Positions 44,858 to 56,222 of a stretch of 64,000 bases of DNA are shown one piece after another. A program made the translations under genes and the position numbers. Origin of the DNA: Tetrapyrgos nigripes. Lineage: Eukaryota; Basidiomycota; Agaricomycetes; Agaricales; Campanellaceae. The notes under the pieces are model-generated. The model did no database searches and was not told the origin of the DNA. It was given only the letters and a program-made list of their open reading frames with translations. Numbering within the stretch: the first letter of the stretch is position 1; each line of letters opens with the position of its first letter. The stretch covers positions 372,001 through 436,000 of the forward strand of contig JAACJM010000012.1 in the NCBI GenBank assembly GCA_013368315.1. The letters run 5' to 3'.

Positions 44858-46694
44858 ATGGTTACCAACTCTCACTATACGGCCTCCCACGATGCATCTG
44901 TGAGTTATTCTTCCTCGCCACTGTCACCACTCACGTTTGCTGAAAACTGTTAATCAGGAATGGGACCTCCTCGGGGACACCGACTCTATTCACGATGAAT
45001 TCGAGGTGCAAGACTTTACAGACGCCCCCCTGATGACGAAAGAAGCGTATTCCCAATCTACTGAATCCCGGTCCTCGCAATATGGGGTGCTCGGCAAAAT
45101 TTTGTCTTGCCAGTAAGTCTTGATTTTGTCTCATCCACTTTGTCTTTAGAGCTGCCAGCATTTAACTGCCCTTGGCAGCTGTAAAGACAAAGTTGAACAG
45201 TTTGATGATCCCAGGCTCTATCTCAACACGGTGCGCCCCCTGGTCGTCTCGTGTTTTTACCCTGCCTAACGGAATATTATCAGAATGCGCCATTCTCTGC
45301 GGTCGTTTGTGGGGTGCAAGGCTCCGGAAAATCTCACACTGTGTCTTTGATGCTGGAGAATATGCTCGTCACTGGGAGTCCAGCACTCGGCTGTCTCAAG
45401 AAACCCTTGAGCGGGCTCGTCCTTCATTTCGGGGAAGGTGGCAAAGGCTCTAACCCTTGCGAAGCGGCTTATATTGGTGTGTCCGATAACAGCTCCATCA
45501 AACTGCCTACAGTCAAGGTCTTTGTCTCGAAGTCGTCGCTTGAAACGATGAAGAAAGTGTATGAGCCGCTCACCGCTAGTGGAAATGTGACCGTCGAACC
45601 GCTGTTATTCCAAGAGTCCGAACTCGATGTTCAAGCGTTCTTGTCAATGATGGCAGTTGGCTCGTCAGTCAACGCACCGTTGTACATCCAGATTATCCTG
45701 GTATGTTGCATCCCACATTCCCCTTTTTCTAGATTATTTGCATGTGCTAAATTGAGCTACAGTCCATTTTGCGCGACCTAGGCGAAAATTTCAGCTACCA
45801 GAGTTTTTTGCGTGAGCTCGAGGTAAAAAAGCAAGGCTTTAACCCTCATCAGCTCTCTGGCCTGAAGCAACGGATGTCTCTGTTGACATCATTTATAGTC
45901 AGCAGAAATCCTCGTGCAATGAGCGCAGCCGCCGCACCATCACTTCGCTTTGGGCAGGGACAGTTAACGATCATTGACTTGTCCGATCCTTTCATTGATT
46001 CTGCATCTGCCTGTGGGCTTTTCGAAGTCATCACGCGCCTTTTCATCCGAGCTGAGGTTGACACTGGGAAGATTCTCGTGGTTGATGAAGCCCATAAAGT
46101 ACTTAAGCCACCATTATCTCTCAATTGTGCGTAATTTGACTCATTGATCATACAGTACCTCTCTGCTGGCCAGGGCTCATCGGGTCCATCGGGTCTAACC
46201 AGAACACTTCTCAGTCTGGCTCGACAGCAGCGTCATCTTGCGATGCGCCTGGTCATTAGTACACAGGGTGAGTGAATGTGAAACTTTGTCTCGTTTTCCG
46301 ACTGTTGCGATGAATCATGTACCCAGAACCCACCGTCGTGCCGCCCGTCCTCCTTGATCTGTGTACCATCAGTATTCTGCATCGTTTCTCGTCCGTAGCG
46401 TGGTGGAATCACCTTATCAAGCACGTCTCGGCTGATTTGTCGGACGATGGTGCTTTCGACAAGGTCGTCAAGCTGAAGGTTGGTCTCAACCATGTTTCTC
46501 TCAAGTTATTGCTGATTCTGATACTTTGATAGACTGGTGAAGCAATCGTGCTGACACCTTCTGGGCTTGGAACCTTTGCGTGCGACGAGTTGGATAACAA
46601 CAAGGTTGTTGCCAGATTTGGTCGGCGATATCTGGTAATCAAAACTCGTAAGAGGGTGACAACAGATGGAGGAGCTTCCATCCTAGTCTTGTAA
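44858..46694 (+). CDS. HerA/FtsK-like P-loop ATPase, copy 2 of 3
   Basis: It has the same eight-exon layout as copy 1, from ATG 44858 to TAA 46692-46694, with no stop or frameshift seen. The N-terminus is shorter (MVTNSHYTASHDAS instead of MVQEISSVATDSHH...). Walker A, Walker B (ILVVDEAHK) and the STQEPT segment are intact. From about 45460 to 46270 it differs clearly from copies 1 and 3: KKVYEPLTASGN for KNVYRPLTTRGN, SRNPRAMSAAAAPSLRF for SKKPTKKTGSAIAPRF, and a two-residue-longer loop SAGQGSSGPSGLTRTLL. The exon at 46327-46485 is practically identical to that of copy 1. The function is as uncertain as for copy 1. Confidence 0.78.
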
Positions 46695-47137
46695 AAATCT
46701 CCATGATCTCTTATGTATTGTACATATCTGTAGTCCGCTATCTAAAATCATGCTTACAGTACTAGTACGTCTAGTATACATTTTCTTGTTGTAGTTTCCA
46801 TCTAAACATTTGAGAACTGAGATTCTTTCGCATTTTACTAGATCCTGAATGCATCCATGACCATGTTTCACTTCGTTGATATGTCCAAATCACCAAAAAC
46901 GCATTGCGTGTAGAGCAAAGAATACAATCACTGAATATCGCCCCTAGTATGCCAAGTCCATACACGACGAGCCCGCATCCGCGTCATCACCAACGTGCTG
47001 CACCATATAGCAAACATAGGCAAAAATCTATACAGTAAAAGATACGATGGTCCATACAAGCAGTACTGGGCCCTGGCTATATGCACTCATTCCCGCAACA
47101 TCCTTGCCGTGGTAGCTCTGCTAACTCGCTGCTAATT
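46695..47137 (-). pseudogene. Decayed 3' end of the WW-type membrane-protein gene (tail 2)
   Basis: This 3' flank of copy 2 is collinear with tail 1 and with the end of the intact gene beside copy 3. It carries the same 6-nt insertion and the same novel junction after CAGTACTGG as tail 1. Tails 1 and 2 therefore derive from one truncated ancestor. Confidence 0.7.
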
Positions 47138-47565
47138 GTTGATCTAGTGCCTAGTAACACCGTTGCAATGTCGAAGACCCTCCACCGCTTAACGCGACGC
47201 CACCTCCGAACCCCAAGGAGGAAACGAAACTGAAAGTACTGAATATCCTATTCACCATCCTCGCTCTCTTTCACCTTTATCCATCTCCAGCACGATGGAA
47301 CCAAGAATACCCAACGTCTTTGTCCTTGCACTGTTGGGAAGTTACTATCACTTGTGCTTTGACCGTCTCCCTTCCTTTGTCTTCCACCCCCGAACTCCAA
47401 GGCCTCATGCCCTATCCCTTTGTCCAAAGATATACTGGACCGCGAAAACCACAAAGGCCCTGCCCACAAAGCTCCTTATTTAAAGATAAGGGTTGGTACT
47501 CTCTTCAGTCTCAGACCTCTCCCTCGATCCTCTTTGCCAATCGACTAGTTTGAGCTTCTGCAGAC
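47138..47565 (+). other. Spacer with an open frame, and promoter of ATPase copy 3
   Basis: A frame without an ATG stays open from about 47173 to 47552. It reads VEDPPPLNATPPPNPKEE, then a hydrophobic LNILFTILALFHLYPSP, and later LMPYPFVQRYTGP, before running into the copy 3 promoter. It may be the exon of a broken gene; I do not recognise it. TTATTTAAAGATAA at about 47477 marks the start of homology with the copy 1 promoter. Confidence 0.35.
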
Positions 47566-49414
47566 ATGGTTCAAGAAATCTCCAGCGTTGTTACCGACTC
47601 TCACCACACAGCCTCACAGAATGCGTCTGTGAGTTTTTCTTCTTCACGACTGTTGCTACCGTCACGTCCGCTGAAAATTGTTGATCAGGAATGGGACCTC
47701 TTCGGGGGCATCGAGTCGATTCAAGACGCATTCGAAGTGCATGACTACACCGACGCCACGCTCATGACAAGGGAGGCCTATGCTCAAACTACTGAATCCC
47801 GGTCCTCCCAGTATGGGGTGCTCGGGAAAATTTTGTCTTGCCAGTAAGTCTTGATTATGTCTCATCCACTTCACATTTAGAGCTGTTGACATTTAACTGC
47901 CCTTGGCAGCCGTAAAGACAAAGTTGAACAGTTCGATGATCCTAGGCTCTATCTCAACACGGTGTGCCCCCTGCTTGTCTCGTGTTTTTGTCCTGCCTAA
48001 CGGAATATTCTCAGAATGCGCCATTCTCTGCGGTCGTTTGTGGTGTTCAAGGCTCCGGAAAATCTCACACTGTGTCTCTGATGCTAGAGAATATGCTCGT
48101 CACTGGGAGTCCAGCACTCGGCTGTCTCAAGAAACCTTTGAGCGGCCTCGTACTTCATTTCGGGGAAGGAGGTAAAGGCTCTAACCCTTGCGAAGCAGCA
48201 TGGGTTGGATTGTCAAACGACCGCTCCATCAAGCCACCACCAGTCAAGGTCTATGTTTCCAAGTCGTCGCTTGAAACTATGAAGAACGTTTACAGGCCTC
48301 TTACCACACGCGGAAATGTGACTGTCGAGCCATTGTTGTTCCAAGAGTCTGAACTCGATGCTCAGGCCTTCTTATCGATGATGGCAGTCGGTTCCTCAGC
48401 CTCCGCGCCGTTGTATGTTCAGATCATCTTGGTACGTTCCACCGTCACTATTCTTCTGAATCCCCAACTGCTTTTGCTAAACCGAGCTACAGTCTATTCT
48501 GCGAGACCTGGGCGAAAACTTTAGTTATCAAGGCTTACTGCGTCAACTAGAAGTAAAGAAGAAAAGTTTCAACCCTGCTCAGCGCAGTGGTCTGGAACAG
48601 AGAATGTCTTTGTTGACTTCGTTAATAACCAGCAAAAAGCCGACCAAGAAGACAGGGTCTGCAATTGCTCCTCGTTTTGCGAAGGGACAGTTGACCATCA
48701 TCGACCTGTCCGACCCTTTCCTTGATCCAGCATCCGCTTGTGGGCTATTTGAAGTCATCGTTCGTCTTTTCATCCGAGCCGAAGTTTCCACTGGGAAAGT
48801 TCTGGTTGTCGATGAGGCGCACAAGGTACTCATAACTCACTGTGATTCTGTTGCGCGTCATGATTTGACTCATGGGTTAATGTAGTACCTCTCAGTTGAT
48901 CAGGATTCATCTGTTTTGACTACAGCACTTCTCAGTCTTGTTCGGCAACAGAGACATCTCGCGATGCGACTCATCATTAGTACGCAAGGTGAGTAAAAGT
49001 TGGAGTCATTCTTTGTCTCACCATTTGAATCATGTACCCAGAACCCACCGTCGTGCCGCCCGTCCTCCTTGACTTGTGTACCATCAGTATTCTCCATCGT
49101 TTCTCATCCGTAGCGTGGTGGGATCACCTTACCAAGCACGTCTCGGCCGATTTGTCTGATGATGATGCTTTCGACAAGGTCGTCAAGCTGAAGGTTGGTC
49201 TCAATTGTGGATCTCAAGTTATTGCAGTAGACTGATCCTGGTGCTTTGATAGACTGGCGAAGCAATCGTGCTGACACCTTCTGGGCTTGGAACCTTTGCG
49301 TGCGATGATTTAGATAACAACAGGGTTGTTGCTAGATTTGGTCGGCGATATCTGGTAATCAAAACTCGTAAGAGGGTGACAGTAGATGGAGGAGCTTCCA
49401 TCCTAGTGTTGTAA
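47566..49414 (+). CDS. HerA/FtsK-like P-loop ATPase, copy 3 of 3
   Basis: The gene is intact with eight exons, ATG 47566 to TAA 49412-49414, and introns at the same places as copies 1 and 2. Walker A is GVQGSGKSHT, Walker B VLVVDEAHK, and then RLIISTQEPTVVPP. It differs from copy 1 mostly by single residues (EWDLFGGIESIQDAFEV for EWDLLGDIDSIHDEFEV, SDDDAFDK for SDDGAFDK). It is the only copy whose 3' neighbour, the WW membrane-protein gene, is complete, so it probably keeps the ancestral arrangement. The two genes converge with 98 bp between their stops. Confidence 0.78.
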
Positions 49415-49512
49415 AAATATTCATGATCTCTAAGTATTGTACATATCTGTGGTCCGTTATCTAAAATCATGCATACAGTACGCCTAGTACATCTTGTTGT
49501 TGTAGTTTCCAT

Positions 49513-51206
49513 CTAAACATTTGAGAACTCAGATTCCTTCGACATTTTACCAGATCCTGAACGCGTCCATGACCAAGTTTCACTCCGCTGATATGTCCAA
49601 ATCACCGAAAATGTGTGGAGAGCAGATAGTACAATCACTGAGATAAAGCCGAAAATCGCCAAAGCAGTCCATGTCCACGCACGAGCCCAGACATCGTCAT
49701 CACCAACGTGCTGCACCATATAGGCGAAAATCGATACAGTGAAAGATATGATGGCCCATACAAGCAGTACTGGCGGCAGAGCGAGAAGCATTGCGTGTCC
49801 GTGAAAACCCAGCATGTTCATTGAGGCCGCATAACGAATGTAATTCCACTTCAATCCTCTTAGTTAGTGCTCTGTGAGTGTGGATGACTGGGTCGATGCT
49901 TACTGAATTCGAGGCCTTCATCTTAGCTTGGTGCCTCCAAATTGAGAAGACGCCAACAATGATGCTCCCTAGGGCACTGAATGCAGAGACAGTGGCCGCT
50001 GCTTGCGCTCCTCGAGAGATATCGTTGATGGTGAGCAAGCTGACTGTTGCCCTAAAGATTGAAAATGACAATACGTAAATGAATGACGGTGACAGCTTGA
50101 GGACAGACATACGAGAGTAGCACAGTCGACTGGTAAGAGACCGTCAGCAAGCAAGATGGGAAGCGGTCCCACGTGTGACTCACTATGAGCAGAAAGTGTG
50201 AATACTCGCGGACGAGTCGTTCAACGTATGCTTGCCAATTTTTTTCCATAACGGCGAATCTGCCACCATACTCAAAAGAAGATTTCATGTGCAGGAGATA
50301 GGTGCGTGGTATTCCAAAGAACAAAAATGTTATGATAAAGTTGATGAAAGGAAGAAGTGCTGGCGTTGGTCGAGAGGACATGACAGGTTTGGGTCGCCTT
50401 TGTCCAGCGATAGCATGGGTTTCCTTGAGTGTATGCAGACCGTACGACTCTGCATCTCTGAAACTACACACTTCTCGAAGGAACCAAGCTAGAAAAGCGA
50501 CCTTTGCAACGGAATTTTCATAATGGGGTTCTGAACAGGAGATACTAATACTTCAGATGCTTTGCATCGGCAAAAAAGAATGAAATACTAACGCGAAAGT
50601 TCGCCAACTACCCTCGAAAGCTCTTCACATTCTGCTTTGGAGAAAGGGACAGGGGAGCGAGCACCAGAAACCAGATTGTCAGTCTAGACATTTATCAGTG
50701 ATTTCAAATGAGACAGAGCATTGCAACTCACATGGAACCAGGCCAGAGCATCGCATGCGTCCGTCAAAGCCTTTGGAGGGCATTTCTCATGAACGGGATG
50801 TGTCCAGAGAAAATTCCAATACAATCTACGTCGTCGATTTACTAATTTTTTGTTCAGATTGGTCCCTCATGAACAGAAGTCTGTACTCACAAATGTTTGC
50901 ATCAAAGCTACGGTAAGAATCGTCGTCCAAGTCATTGACTTCGTGACAATCATAGGAGGCAATGCAATAAGTATGGTTGATATACAGACACATGTGGTAG
51001 TGGAAATGCATTTCGACGCCTTGCTTCAGGTCAAAGGAGTCGTGTTCTTCAAGGAGAGGTAGAAGCTGAGAGAAAACATCGGGATCGCGAATGTCCTGGT
51101 CGGCGACGGCTTTTAGTTTCTTGCTTGAGAAGTAGATCCAGCCACGAGGATGGACATTAAGATTCCAGCCATCAGGAAGGGGTCTTGGTTCGACTGAGAG
51201 GAACAT
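49513..51206 (-). CDS. WW-domain multi-pass membrane protein (Agaricomycete type)
   Basis: The start ATG at 51206 gives MFLSVEPRPLPDGWNLNVHPRGWIYF, a WW-like module, though some ligand positions are atypical. A charged segment follows (DQDIRDPDVFSQLLPLLEEH), then LYWNFLWTHPVHEKCPP and SPVPFSKAECEELSRVV. Several hydrophobic helices come after that: ALLPFINFIITFLFFGIP, ATVSAFSALGSIIVGVFSIW, AMLLALPPVLLVWAIISFTV and WTALAIFGFISVIVLSAL. The stop is at 49513-49515. This arrangement is common in mushroom genomes, where its function is unknown. It faces NSP1 head to head across 113 bp. Truncated copies of its 3' end lie after ATPase copies 1 and 2. Confidence 0.75.
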
Positions 51207-51319
51207 GGGTCTGGAAGAAGAGGGTCATTACTACAGTCTTCTTATGTGTGGGAGGAATGATAGACTGATGCATCGCCTTGCCCTGGCCCATTGCACGCGA
51301 CGCGTCTTTCTTTTCAACA

Positions 51320-53407
51320 ATGAGCTTCTTCCAGAACACTGCGGGCTCTTCGGGTACTGGAGGCATCTTTGGGAGCACGAATAACAACTCGAACACCGCT
51401 GGTGGCAGCAGTATTTTTGGTAATGCAGGTGCGCTATAACTCGCGTATATTCACGATTTGACACTGAACATTTTCTAGCCAACAAACCTGCTGGTACTGG
51501 GATTTTTGGAGCAGCAACATCTAATACTGGGACGATACCTCCAAGCGGAGGACTCTTTGGAAATACAGGCGGAACCTCGACGCCAGCCGCAAATGCTACG
51601 ACTTCAGGCTCTACCCCCGCTGCACCTACAAACAACCTTTTTGGCTCCTTCAACCTACCCAAACCCACAGAACAAAGCACAGCTGCACAAAAACCCGCTG
51701 CTTCAAACTGTATGGATTGGCTCAAATACCGTCTACCTCGATAGCTGACATGCCTTTGTTCAGTCTTCAGTCAGCCTAGTTCAACCACTGCTGTGTCCAG
51801 TGAGCTTGTCTTTCCATCATCTCTATCCAATCTATGGCCAGTACTGACCAGACTTCAGCGTCATCGATGCCAGCTTCAGGAGGAGGACTATTTGGAAGTC
51901 TAAAACCTCCAGAGAACGCAGCCGCCGCTGGGACTTCAACATCGACGACTGGAACAACACCTGCACCATCTAGCAATATTTTCGGATCTTCGACACCATC
52001 GACGACCGGCACAACACCTGCATCATCTGGTAGTCTATTCGGCGGTGGTGGAATATTTGGAAACAAGCCTGCCGGGACATCTACACCTGCACCTGCTTCC
52101 AGCTCTCCGGCTCCTGGCGGAACATTCTCTTTGGGTGGAAATGGTGCTCCAGGTAAGTGACCTTTTGGTTGAGCTCCACCTTGCATTAAATATTTTTTCT
52201 TTCAAGCATCTGGAGGGTTCTTTGGCGCAAAACCAGCAGAGAAAAAGGACGATAAACCTGCAGGTGCGTGACTTCATGTCAAAAGACATGGAATAAGGAT
52301 TCTGAGTTTGTTTATAGAAAATGCCACTGGTTCTGCTACTAGTCCTGCTCCTACTACCAGCCTATTCGGCTCTACTTCAACTACTAAACCTGAAGAAAAG
52401 AAGGATGCTTCTGCTCCTGCTGCGTCAGCAGGTAAATATCGTCCTAGGTCTAACATTTCCTGATATTGATTCATTTACCAGGTATGTTTGGACTGAATAA
52501 GCCGAAGGAGGGAGACAAGCCAGCCAGTGAGTATCGTTGAGTCATAGTAGGAATGCTTCTAAACTCTCTGCAGCGACTCCATCAGCAACTCTTGGTGTTT
52601 CTGCCTTGGGTGGTGCTGCTGGTGCTGGATCCATAACGCCTAACGTTACCGTTACTCCACCTTCGATGCTCAAAGGCAAAACCATTGAGGAAATTGTCAA
52701 CAAATGGTCCAGCGAATTAGAAACCCATGTCCGGGAATTCAACAAGTTTGCTGCTGAAGTCTCTATGTGGGACCGAGCCCTTATCGAAAATGGCAACAAC
52801 GTGAACTCGTTTATCTCCTCGCTTCGGATTATTCATTGACAATGTCTGCGTTTAGTTGGCTGCACTCTATAGTCATGTTCTCGCCGCCGAAAGGGATCGA
52901 AACGAGGTGGATCAATCTCTTGCTCATATCGAGCAGCAACAAAAAGAACTCTCTGCGACACTTGACGCATACGAGAAAGCAACGCAAGAGTTATTTACCA
53001 CTCAGGGTGGAGCTTTGCGAATGGACTCAGGTCCAGCAGATACAGAACGCGATAAAAAGTGCGTTTTCCGTGTAATACTACAATCTTCCCCTACTGACAA
53101 TCTCACTTGTAGTTACATGCTCGCTACTGACCTTCACACCCACCTCGATGATATGTCGGGTTCTCTGACTCAAATGATCGAATCAGTGAACAGTCTGTCT
53201 GTTCCTACCGGAGAAGGCTCGCAAGATGAACCGATGACTCAAATATCACAAATTCTCAGCAGCCATCTTGAGAGTCTACAGTGGATTGATGGTGCTGTTC
53301 GTGAAATCGAGGGTAAGGTTAATGAGGTGGAGAAGAGGGTTAAGGAGTCTGGACATGGATCTAGTCTGAACGGAAATGGGGTTAAGAGAGGATTTGGTTT
53401 ACGCTAA
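51320..53407 (+). CDS. NSP1: Nucleoporin Nsp1/Nup62
   Basis: The start is ATG 51320 (MSFFQNTAGSSGTGGIFGS) and the stop is TAA 53405. The N-terminal half is a low-complexity FG region with repeated GGIFG, GGLFG, NLFGS, NIFGS and SLFGG units separated by Ser/Thr/Ala/Pro linkers. The C-terminal half is the Nsp1_C coiled coil: TIEEIVNKWSSELETHVREF, VSMWDRALIENGNNLAALY, DQSLAHIEQQQKELSATLD, YMLATDLHTHLDDMS and AVREIEGKVNEVEKRV. It forms the central-channel complex of the nuclear pore. Confidence 0.92.
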
Positions 53408-53586
53408 ATATCTACCCACTGTGCTCTAAAGTTTTGACATCTTGTCTTTCTATTCACCGTGACTCTGGACTTCCCTTCTTTAATGAAGTCGTGATTGTAA
53501 CTAGCGCATGGGAGATGCAAGTGGATGTCGTGCACGATTACGGGAAACATGATTCTGTTTGTGCCGTAGTCTACAAATGCGATAAC

Positions 53587-53676
53587 ATGATATGCGTTAG
53601 GAGACGTAAACTAATGATATGCGTTAGAAGACGTTAACTAATGATATTAATGATATGCGTTAGGAGACGTTAACTA
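53587..53676. repeat. 27-bp minisatellite, three full units
   Basis: ATGATATGCGTTAGGAGACG(T) units occur at 53587-53613, 53614-53640 and 53650-53676, with a 9-bp partial unit at 53641-53649. Each unit ends in TAACTA or AAACTA. It lies between the convergent NSP1 and GH9 genes. Confidence 0.85.
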
Positions 53677-53808
53677 ATGTATCCAAGTCCCAGGTATTAC
53701 TTAGATGTTACAACATGCCTATGTCCATCCTTCGCGACAATAGGAGGTCCCAAGAACGAATGTGTGTCCGGAGAGTGCGTAAAAAGTTAACCAGAGTCCT
53801 ACTGTCAA

Positions 53809-56121
53809 TCATCCCGTCTTCCCCTGACGTCTCTTGCGGACAACCCACAGGTAATAACTCAGCAATCCAAGAATAACCGATCCAACAACGACAAGGACCA
53901 CAATCAGTGCAATCTTGACACCCGTACTCATATGGTGCCCACCACTGGCAGCACATCCATCTTGGATAGCATCGTCACATGGTTGACCTTGAGGCTTAAC
54001 TGGTTCGTATCCGCCGGCCTGTAATGAAGTATAGAACGGATCGTTGGTGTCATTCAGAACATGCATGGCTGCAAGAGTCAGCATTGGGGCGTTGTAGTCC
54101 AGTGCGACCTTTCATGATCCAGAATTAGTGTCACGACCTTGTAGTGTAGCACTAAGAAGCACTCACTTCCGATTCCACCCAATCATTCCTAATATCGAAG
54201 AATTTATCCGTTGGGTCTGGTCCACCAACCACCGCACCATACAGAACATACGCTTCATGTAAAGGAACAGTGTCAATGTTTAAGATGTCATCTCCGCCGC
54301 TTGCCGTTGCGGAGTGTGGATTCGAAGGGGAATTTGGGTTGACTCCTACGACATAGGGGACTGAGAGAGCCGTTATTATCGCCTGTACAAAGATAGAACG
54401 GCCACAACCTACCATTCATTGGATTTTTACCCAGAGCGTAGTCGAGCTGTCCATTTGCGAACTTCTACGAGTTCAAAATGTCAGAGGAAAAAGGTCGGGT
54501 AGGGCAGAGATAGACTTGCTAGGTATGCAGTTGTCTTTTCTGAGGAAGACGCTATGGGAGCATAGCGAGCTAGCAACATAGCGGCGTTGAGTGCAGGATT
54601 TAGTGTAGCAGAATTGGAGTCGCCGTCGTAGAATATCAGACCACCTGAAATAGGCAGATATTAAGGAATTCGTTACCACTTCAAATAAAAGCGTGGTCTT
54701 ACCGGGAGTAAGCGTAGCTTTACTCTTATTATTGACAATGTTGTCAAAATACCTCTCGCACTCCATTTGCCTGGATGATAATTCTCCAGAAGCAAACTCG
54801 TAGCCCGCTTGCGCGAGTTGAGCGAACAATACGTAAACCCCCGGAGTTTTCGAATCCCAATTGAAGACGGCATCTTGACCAGAAAGGCTGAATTGCTTGT
54901 AATAATCTAAAGCGTCTTGATAGTATGACGAGGAGTTTGTTGCAGCAGAGAGGAAGAGCGCAGCTATCGTCAATTCGTCTCCATAACCTGACGATGCATA
55001 ACTGTCAGTGACAATAGGAACAGATTTTTGGTATTTCAGCCATCCGCCAGAAGCATTGATTGCAAACGAATAAAGTTGCTGGGAATGATTAAGGAGGGTG
55101 TCTGCATAGGATGAATTGGTCAGGGAAGCAGGAGGTTGATATGCTTGACCACGGTTGAATCCTCGTCCAGCGTAGAGATTGGAGCAGGACGCAAAGGCAG
55201 CAGATGCTGCTGCTGCGGCGTCGGTTCCAGGGTGAGTGTTATTTATTTGGAAGGACGGCCGAGGCTCCGGGATGTGCTGATCTCCACCCCAGTAAGCATT
55301 ATCAATGCCGGCTACCCAGATTTGGGATTAGCAGCAGTTGCATTGGAAGATTAGTGTTCGAACGCACTGTCAGCCACTTCTATGTACAGAGTGTTATTGG
55401 ACGGGTGTGTCTAAAACGGGCAGTCAGTGATCTAGCGGTTTAGAGGTCAGACTGCTTCATACTTTAATGAGCCAGTCGAGGCCCCAGCGAAGCATATCAT
55501 CGAGATAGGCAGTTTGATTGGCCATATCGTAGCCTGGCGAAGGCACAGATTGAGTCCAATGAGACAAAATAGAATCATCGGCCCACACCTTTTCCAAAGT
55601 CGGTTGCACCCCAACATATCGACATCAAAGTGAAACTCTGAAAATTTGATTGGGACACTGAACTCAGGGAAGAGTGAGATCGAGTTAGACTCACCAAGGG
55701 AAATGTCGCTTTGATGTAGTCTGGAAAGGGATTGAGGTCTTGATGCTCCTTCTTAGAATGTCATTACACACCTCCAGCATCATAGTAGCCCCCTATAACA
55801 GGTTCAGCATGGAGCCAAGGTTGACGAGGTTAGCAGGTACTGACCACTGAGATCTAAACCTACGTCACTTCCATCGTTGGTGCAGCTATCATTCCTCCAT
55901 GATACTCGATTAGTGGAAGGCAAAACACCGCTTCGTTGGGCCTCGTAGAAATAAAGTAGATTGCCTAGTAAATTGGACCACTGGGAATTGGGACTACTAC
56001 CGTTGGACGGTTGCGCGCCTTTTGAAGCATCCGGAGGAAGCCATGGAGATTCTGGAAGAGAAAGTTGGGAAGCTACAGTGTGAAAACAAGCAGCGGCAAG
56101 GAGAAACGATAACCCAAACAT
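53809..56121 (-). CDS. GH9 endoglucanase with C-terminal membrane anchor
   Basis: The start ATG at 56121 gives a signal peptide (MFGLSFLLAAACFHTVAS). The catalytic domain shows SWRNDSC, GLDLSGGYYDAGDYIKATFPL with the paired catalytic Asp region, WGLDWLIKTHPSNNTLYIEV, YWGGDQHIPEPRPSF, GELSSRQMECERYFD, LDYALGKNPMNVPYVVGV, and NDWVESEVALDYNAP carrying the general acid Glu. The protein ends in a transmembrane helix (IALIVVLVVVGSVILGLLSYYLW) and a basic tail VRKRRQGKTG. This is a cell-surface enzyme acting on beta-1,4 (or related) glucans, not a freely secreted cellulase. There are more than eight short introns. Confidence 0.9.
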
Positions 56122-56222
56122 GGACGTTGCACTTCAAAACGTTGTGCGGCGAAAGATTTTAACTAAATTTAGAGCCGCTGACGTCACCGCGCGGAAATCT
56201 GGAAGGGCTCGCTATCTCCTCC

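Noticed and set aside
53587..53676. Possible CRISPR array
   Set aside because: The units are adjacent tandem copies without spacers, in a eukaryotic intergenic region.
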